Positions 56,460 through 64,000 of a stretch of 64,000 nucleotides of DNA are shown here, one piece after another (position 1 is the stretch's first letter; each line of letters opens with the position of its first letter). The notes beneath the pieces were generated by a model. It made no database searches and was not told the DNA's origin. It saw only the letters and a program-made list of their open reading frames with translations. Source of the DNA: Lepas anatifera (taxonomy: Eukaryota; Arthropoda; Thecostraca; Lepadidae); NCBI GenBank assembly GCA_034440635.1, contig JAOTON010002098.1:1101501-1165500 (forward strand). The letters are read 5' to 3'. Made by a program: the position numbers and the translations under genes.

Positions 56460-58290
56460 GCCGTCGAATAAGGATGTCCATATGGGGGGGGGGCGCCTTG
56501 TTTAAGTCGCCCCAATCGCCGAAGGAAGATCCGGCGATTCTGGTTTGAATGACAGCCGATTTGTGGCGGGGACTCGCGCCGTTGCGCCGTCCCCGCCGTC
56601 CAGGTCCCACCTGGCCCCCTCTCGGGACCGGAGGTGGCTGTCTTAGGGACCGTTCTCGTGATGATTGCCCGGGCTGGGATACCCGAATTGCAACCTTGAT
56701 CAGTTTGAGCGATCCAAGGTATAGTCGTTGGCCGTTGGCCCAGTCTTTTCGGTGGTCGGTTTGGTTGGCTAAGGAGAGATGCATTCGCGAGTTTGTTGGT
56801 CCTGTTTTTATACAAGTAACTAGATCTTGTGGGTATGAGTTAATTAAGCTATCATTATCTTCTTATGATCTTGTAGCCTCATATTTTTCTACATATTGCG
56901 GGATAATTAAATTGCCTCCGCCCGGTATGCACGAGGTATGCACAAATACCAATAATAACGTTATCTTCAGAAATCAGCTTCAAGAAGGCTTTATGATGGG
57001 AGTATTATACAACATCTTTTGCCGGTGGAGTCTTGCTAAAGACGTCACGTTTTTCTTCCAATGAAAATGGAGGAACTGAGGTCAGTTTTGATTCAAGTGT
57101 CGAGTTTGCCGCACCTGTTATATATTTGTCTCTCAGAAGAATCTTCTTCCCTCCAGTTTTTCTTAGTCTTCTTTTTCGCCGGCGGATTCAATGATAGCCG
57201 TCATATTTGCAAGATGAGCAACTTGCATGATAAGGTACATTTTGACTACACTGACATGAGGTTAAGTGCTAAAAAATGGTTTAGAAAATGCAAAATAAAC
57301 ACGGAGCCTCCTTTTGTCCTGCCGACCAGCTGGAAGTCAGCTGGCCGTCCCTGGAAACATATAATAATGGAGTTTCACTCTATGTACACGGCCCTGGAAA
57401 CATATAATAATCAATGAAACACACTTCATACGCAACTAGCTAAAACAAGCGCGACACAGACCTCCCGATCGCTTATTTACTCTCAACTGGCAATCTCACC
57501 TCTTTTTGGCTGATTTTTAACGGTTAAAAAACCATGTTTATATCCTATGTCTATATTTCATGATCCAATGCCCAAACATAACCAAAGAACATGTTTTTTA
57601 GTATTTTTATCTTCACTTAGGATGTCTTAACTATGCATAAGCTTGAAGACACATATAGATATGAAGTCGTATCTTTACAAACAACAGTTATATGTCGAAA
57701 CATTGGGCCCGTACGTCCAGCGTTGGGGTGCCAGGGCGGCAGCGGAGCACAGCGGTGTCAACTAAAAAGTGCGATAATTGAAAACAGCGCAAGTTCGGGC
57801 AGCTAAATGTTCCCATCCCCGATGGAGAAAGCATGAAACAAAGGGTGTATACAAAAATCACTGTGAGACCTCGTGGGACTTTTAGTTTCACTCTATGTTT
57901 ATGAGGAAGTCATATCTCATTTTCTACAGACCTGACATCAGTATAAAAATTGATCACATTTTTTCATAAAACAGCACAAACTGTATTTCTTGGCATCATA
58001 TGTCTTGTAAAGGATTTAAGCTATTAGCTACGGTCCGTGGATATTTGCAATTTCACCTCTATATTATTTATTAGAGGTGTATTATATATTATCGTATTAT
58101 TTCATAATTCTTTTGCAGTATGATAACTGGCAGAACTGGCGATACATTCGGTATTCACTCAAAACCCATGTTCACGCCGGTTTACATGCTGCCTGCGACA
58201 TTATGGCCCAAAATAAATGCCAGATTAGAAACATATGGACAACATCTCTCGTTTGTGCCACATTTTGGGGGCAATTGAAGAAAGTGACCA
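56460..58290. other. No gene recognised
   Basis: Frames at 56549-57064 and 57061-57417 are moderately long but show no domain, and no splice sites were matched to them. Confidence 0.3.
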
Positions 58291-58839
58291 GAATGAATTT
58301 TGGCGTGCCAGATCCTGGATCGGGCCCATTGTGCATTGGTGCAATACTGTGAACTGTGAACACTGTGATATTTCTTCATGTGTGTCTATAAGTATGCGCT
58401 TATCACTCTCATAAGTTATATCGTAGTATTATATCGAGTAGTTTCAATTAACAGAAATGGGTCATAGACACGGAACCGCAAGGCTTATAAGAGTGATTGC
58501 ACCTACACATCTCAGTGATTGCCTAACTACAAATACATCTACTTGTATTTGTCAAACCGCGTGGCCGACTAGTTTCTACAGCACGGTTTTCCAGATAATT
58601 TCATAGCCGTAGTGGGACGCATCTCAGCTATGCTCATGACTTCAATTTCAGACCTCGGCCTGCGGCCTCAGCTAGTGCCGCTCTGGCGCAGGGGGGACAA
58701 TGCATGACAATGCATGCATGTACGTTAGGTAAGCAGATCGACTAGGAGGCGACTCGGGTTAGCAATAATGCGGTGGAAAAAGTCAATGTCGTGGACTCCC
58801 ATTCGTAGTTGTCTGATCATGACTCTACTCACTTGCGCA

Positions 58840-59640
58840 TGTAAACCCATGTTCTGCTATCTAAGCACTGCCATTCCCCATTGTCTGAAGACACACTGCA
58901 CCCATGAAACACCATTTCCCATGGTTTAAACATAACTCTCTACACTGTACCGTCAATCTCAATGGTCTGAGCACACCTTTGTGCACTGCACAGTACTAAC
59001 TATGGTCTCTGGTTTGATCACCCCCCTGTGCACTGCACCCCTATTCGCTGTAGTCTGAGAACGCCCCTGCGCCCGAATTTTCACTCTCGTTCTCATTTGC
59101 TTGGCACGTCTATGCTACCTTTCACGTCCAACCCCATGATCTGCTCTCTGAGCACGCCTCTGCGCACTGCGTCCAACCCCATGATCTGCTCTCTGAGCAC
59201 GCCTCTGCGCACTGCGTCCACAGGTGCACCCTCATTCTCCGGTTTCTGCGCACGACTCTGCTTACTTCAACATGCAACGCCGTGTTCTGGTCGTTAAGCA
59301 CACCTGTGCGCACTGAACCCCTTTCCCTTTTGTCTTGACACGCATTTGCGTCCGTCAGTGCGCAATGTACCCCTATTCTCAGTGGTCTGAGCACGCCCCT
59401 GAGCTCTTCACCCGCCTTCTCAGGTGCATGAGCACACACCTGTGATACATGTCACGTTCAACCCTATCTTCTGCGCACAACACCACCACTGTCATGGTCT
59501 GAGAACGTCTCTGAACACTGCAACCACATTTTCACCCCCCATTTTCAGGTGCCTGATTACAAATCTGCTTATTTCCACGTGCAGCCCCATGTTCTACTAC
59601 CTGAGCGCCTCTTTGACCCCCACCCCTCAATTGTTTTTAC
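58840..59640. repeat. Degenerate tandem repeat, about 45-60 bp units
   Basis: Repeated phrases such as GGTCTGAGCACACCT, TGCGCACTG and CCCATGTTCTGCT recur through the region. An exact 45-bp duplication lies at about 59125-59214 (starts CGTCCAACCCCATGATCTGC). Confidence 0.6.
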
Positions 59641-60940
59641 GGGCAGCAGTGTCGCCCAGCCTTGAGCCGACTCCGGACCTCTCCCGCTAGAAATATAGTG
59701 TTGGCCCAATCACATGTGACCCCGCCAGCGGTGACAGCTTTCGGCCTCTCTCCCTATTTTGGAAAACAGTTTCTGCGCCTATGGTTTTGGTGCTCTGAGA
59801 GGGTCACCAAAAATAAAATTTGAAATATATATAACTCAAATTAAAAAAACGGAATTCAAAATTCTGAATGACATTTGGGCAAATCTGAACCATGGCCTTT
59901 TAGCCATACAAGTTTTAAATTCTTTGGTATAAATTCCATTTCAGAGGTAAAAAACTATTAGATTGCAGGCTGTTTTCCTTCGTCCATGGCTTCTGATGTT
60001 GATGCTAAATTGTTTATTAATGTATATTTTTTTCGGTTTCGAAGAGCTGCTTTTATTATTATTTCCATTATTTTACTTACCATTTTTTCGTAGTGAAAAT
60101 AAACGTATCTTCAATAAAGTACCAGGGAAGTTCACTGTGCCAAGTATTGAGCTCATGCGTGTTTCACATCTTCAGTCCAATGAACTAACACAAGAGTGGC
60201 CGCGCAGGGCAATGTCGCTTCCTTCGGTCGTGCCATAGCCTTGGCCTGGTGAATATTTTTAGACTCTCCAGATGATTCGTCGGTTGCGATGAGATTCTGG
60301 CCTCAGTTTGTTGCCGTGATGTCAAATAGGTGGAAATGTCCAGGAAAGCTGTTGAAATATTTTCAAACGAAGTACAAGTTCTATGGTTATTGCGAGCTCA
60401 GTGTTTTCTGTTGGGAGTTTAGGTCCGATTTACGCCCTACAGTATCTGCCAAGTTTCTTCTCCAGGAAAAAAACCGTCGCGCGACCTTGCATACCGACTC
60501 TTGGTAGAAATTTTAGCAAATTATGTGACAGATTCTGCCAAATTTGCAACGTAACATCCACAAGTTTAAGTCTGATGAGGTGACTGAACTTTGTTAGTGC
60601 TCTTATTCTCTAATGGAATAGTGATAATACTTTTATCGATACAGTGTAGTGCCGTTCCGTATATTGCTGGTATGCCGGGTGTATGCCCTAATACATATCA
60701 CTGTGATTTGGTTTGTTTGAACAGAAAACAGAAATATCGTTTTGATTATAGCTGCACAGCACAAAAAAAGAAATCCAGAAAGCCGCAGTTAAAAAGCCGA
60801 ATGCTAATCTCAGGCTTAAAACGTGCCACGCTGGGGAAACAATTTTCCACTCGCTCCAGGTTTTACATTAATAATGCAAAGACGAACGGACGCAAAAACC
60901 GCCACTTACAGACAGTGCCTTATCCTTGAATCATAACGTG
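59640..60940. other. No feature recognised
   Basis: Short ORFs only. Confidence 0.3.
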
Positions 60941-62157
60941 CATATGACACATTTTTGGTCAGGTCATGTCAGGTCAAGGAGATATTCAAAGTCGTGCGAT
61001 CAGACATGAAAACCAAAAATTACGAGCTCGAATCGGCACCAAAGGAATATCTGCCAATCGATGAGTTTTAGAATCTCATGATATGATGAAGTCATTTGGG
61101 TCTAAAAATTCATTAACTTGAAATTGTCATCTTGTTGACTGAGGTGAGGCCCACCTTGCGCCACCCTAGTATAAGTCTGATGAAATATAGACGTGGCTTG
61201 TTTGCACTAAATACGGGCTGGATCAAAGTGAAAGTTCTCATGTCATGTATTTTTAGCACGTGCCTGACCACGAAGTCGCGTGTCCTAATATTTGACCTGT
61301 CAGAGGTCATCTGATGTCACCTGAGTAGTTTTTTTATATACACTTTGTTCAAGTCAGTACAGGTACGGGTTTGGGATCGAAGCCTCACTAAAGTCATCAA
61401 CGGACTTGCCACGGAAACTCCGACTCCACCAGCCGAAAGAAGAATTCACGGGTGATTTTAGAAGCCACAGTTCAACATCCCATAAAGCATAAGGACGACC
61501 GCCCCACTCAGGTAAACCTATCACCAGTCAGTTGGCGGCCGAGCTACGTCAGGTAAATATGGAGAGCTGGAGCGCCTCTTGGAAATCGATCTCAAGCCTG
61601 CCCATTCATTGCCACTGCATGTTCCTGAGCAGCGTAAGCGTTCTACCAGCTGAGCTACCGGAGCGGCAATTCTTTTGATTTGATTCTTTTGTCAATAATT
61701 TATAATTGACTCGACAAAAAGTTTGCATTTTGATGTAATTGCGCTTGTATTAGGTATCACTGAGAGTCGAATGATGTACAACATTTGACCCGACCTGTCT
61801 CGAAATCATGTCACTTTCGCCATTTGACCGAACAGGGTTATATTATAAGATATTCGATTTCACCATAAGAAAACTCCAGTGATGTCTTAACATTGGCTCT
61901 GCTGCCACTAAAGCTGCTATTATGTCCTTTTGTTGTCCGATGGATACTGTCTTGGTCTTTGTTGAACTCAATATTGACCGGACCTAAAAAAATAGTATAA
62001 TTTATATTAGCCCCATCAAGAGCTTTCAAATGCTGCCTTAATTTGTATTTGCTTCAGCTCGTTCAGGAAACTATATTGGCAGGTGGGGGAGGGGGAGGGC
62101 AACATACGCCCCCCCTCAGCAGGACGCATCACGCCGGGGGCCCAGCGTGGCGTGAGT
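60940..62157 (-). mobile_element. Family B element carrying a SINE
   Basis: The right edge is the inverse of a TTAACTCACGCCACGCTGGG end, like the left end at 1701. The left edge has GGTCAGGTCATGTCAGGTCA at 60958, typical of the family body. A SINE family 1 copy interrupts it. Confidence 0.45.
61390..61667 (-). repeat. SINE family 1, inverted copy
   Basis: The head reads GCCGCTCCGGTAGCTCAGCT on the minus strand from 61667. The body matches 1239-1600 with more differences. Confidence 0.65.
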
Positions 62158-62159
62158 TA

Positions 62160-64000
62160 AGATTGACACCATGCCTTATTCGAAGCTGATAACCTATGCA
62201 ATCTGAAAAAATCCTAAATTCTTTCCTTTTTAAAACGTTTTACCAATGTGTAAGGTCATAGCTATTCCATATCTGTTTCGATTTTCTTTTGCACATCGCA
62301 ACACGCAACGCAAAACGCGCAACATAAAACGTATGTGTTTATCCCTCCTCACCTTGACTTCTTTCTCTCTCTTAAAATTGTTTTTTGCAGTCTATATCCG
62401 GCATAAAGCTCCAGTGACTATGAGCTCATCAATAAATACCGTTATGACATCGGTGCCTCACCGTATTATTGTGTTGAACCCAAACACGGAACACTTTGTA
62501 TGTATAGAAACATGAAAAAAATGATCAGAAAAGGGAAATGAAGATACCTAGGAGTGCAGAAAAGACAAAATCGAACAAACTGATAGGCTATGAAATCTCC
62601 TGAAAATGAAACTAAATCAGCAAGAAATTCGGAGGAGGGCATCGCTGACAGTAAGCAGAGAGGCGATTTCTGCATTACAAACCACTTCAAATTAGCCCCA
62701 AGACAATTTTTTTAACCATTAGGCACCAGATAACCGTGGCAGCTCCTGCGCTTCCAGTCGCCCGCACAGTCGATGCTTGGATTGCTTAACAATCCGAGCT
62801 CCTCAAACGTTAGGACTAATGGTAATGACGCACCGGCCTTTTTATTCATTGTCTATTAGGACCACTCGCAATGCGCACCTTTTCAAAATTACAAGAAGCA
62901 TTGGTGTTATTGTTTAATTAAAGCTCCTCTCCACCGGGTCAGATGGGGCATGGAAGGTGGCTTCACACCAGAAGAGGTTGAATCCACGTTAATCCATTCC
63001 ATACCATTTTGGAAACAGGCAGTGAAGCTACTCGGAAACGCGGCATCACAAATTCCCCCAGATCGGCAAAATCCGGAATCCTGGTTCATCTTCAGATACA
63101 AAAGGCAAGGAGGATCCCCGGGCCAATTTAATCCCATGCGCCTATGGCTAGGATTGGGTTCAGTGTTCACTTAGATATCGAATGCCAATCTCGAATGGAG
63201 CAAGTAATACTTCGTGACAAATGAAAACAAAAATGGAAATTTTGTGACAATTTCGACTTGATATTTCTCACATCAGGCAAGTATTTTCTGAAGCTACTTG
63301 ATTTTTCTTCCAAGTCGCGTGACAATCCTCAGTCGGATTTGGATGGCAGTCAAATAAACCAAACACATCTTTAACAGAAAGGAGAAGAAGTTGTAATCCT
63401 TTTACTCCAAAGACTTCAAAAAAGTGTAATAACTGCCTGATTACAATTCGATAATTCTCATGACTAAAACAAATCCTTAAAGATCCAGGAGTAACTGACG
63501 GAAATATCGAATACAAAGCATGGAAATCGAGGACATAAACATAGTGAAGTGCCGGGGGATCCATCTGACTTCATGATTTGAAAAAGTTGGAATTGACTGG
63601 AAATATTAAAAAGGCACCCGGGACCCGGAGTTATTACAAGTACGATGTTGAAGCTCAAGTGACGTCTACGAAATCAAAAAAAAAATACGATGCCGAACAC
63701 CGCCAATTTCATCTTCATCTTCTTCAGTTTATTTTTGCGTTTTCAGTTCATGTGTGTGTGGAACGGCAATCCTATCCTTATCCTCCTTGTTATCATTAGA
63801 CTACCTGGAGGCAGCGAGCGCACGCGTCTTGGGCAGCAGCGACCCCTTCAGGTAGTTTACCGCCTTCCTTTACCCTCATCCATCCTAATCCTTACTGTCA
63901 CTTTCCAAAGTCTTCATCACTTCACGTCCACTACGACGGCGCTTGAAAAGCCACCCTATGTGTGGAAGTGCTCGTAACAAATACAAATGCCTGACACTCT
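62160..64000. other. No gene recognised
   Basis: Only short frames without domains or splice support. Confidence 0.3.

Larger units (their letters stand above)
55606..58362. mobile_element. Inverted-repeat element of about 2.75 kb
   Basis: Left: TGTTCACAGTTCACAGTA, CAATGGGCCCGAT, CTGGCACGCCAAAATTC. These are matched in inverse at the right end (58296-58362). Similarity may extend outward (ATCACTCTTAT at 55427 and inverted at about 58484), which would include the hammerhead motif at 55508-55550. The interior holds a MITE and has no recognised gene. Confidence 0.5.

Noticed and set aside
56549..57417. Two adjacent plus-strand ORFs as a gene
   Set aside because: No recognisable domain, low-complexity start next to a (TGA)n run, and no matching splice sites.

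Overview
KIND OF ORGANISM. The window is nuclear DNA from a multicellular animal. It has GT-AG introns, AATAAA poly(A) signals, tRNA-derived SINEs, non-LTR retrotransposon and Penelope-like element (PLE) remnants, many MITEs, and long micro- and minisatellites. There is no operon structure. The one intact intronless gene encodes a secreted protein that looks like the arthropod group-7 allergen / takeout-JHBP (TULIP) type. An arthropod, perhaps a crustacean or chelicerate, is therefore the best guess, but only a guess.

GENES. (1) Gene A, minus strand, 28038 down to 18335: seven consecutive exons whose phases all agree. Joined they give about 288 residues ending in a stop, which I read as seven blades of a WD40-type beta-propeller. 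Exons further 5' were not found. (2) Gene B, minus strand: two exons (4054-3930 and 300-204) homologous to the first two exons of gene A. It is a tandem paralogue in the same orientation, and its 3' part lies beyond base 1. (3) A 278-codon intronless gene at 30914-30078 (minus) for a secreted TULIP-like protein, with a poly(A) signal 47 bp after the coding region. (4) A possible plus-strand exon at 40846-40961.

LAYOUT. 1-4100: gene B with a long intron full of repeats. 7150-15800: repeat territory with a LINE fragment (8470-10080) and a 4.8-kb element with palindromic terminal repeats (10090-14924), which holds an inverted-copy PLE (11143-12336) and a MITE. 17960-28041: gene A; two of its introns carry minisatellites starting at the 5' splice site. 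28355-30000: a 54-bp minisatellite and a hammerhead-ribozyme motif. 30026-30970: the TULIP gene. 33400-40100: GC-rich GGGCCCC minisatellite and degenerate relatives. 40987-43500: a second inverted-copy PLE. 43987-45454: Harbinger-like MITE. 46467-49703: foldback element carrying SINEs. 49794-64000: MITEs, SINEs, another hammerhead-bearing end, and mostly unassignable DNA.

MOST UNUSUAL. Hammerhead ribozyme cores (CUGANGA, helix II, GAAA, short self-complementary helix III) occur at four loci: 11199-11239 with its mirror 12261-12301, 41028-41075 with its mirror 43379-43426, 55508-55550, and 29913-29960. The first two sit in PLEs built as head-to-head inverted copies flanked by 12-13 bp direct repeats. 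The last lies just downstream of the poly(A) signal of the TULIP gene on the same strand. Separately, the minisatellite in gene A intron 3 is made of copies of that intron's own exon-intron junction, so the transcript carries a run of tandem 5' splice sites.
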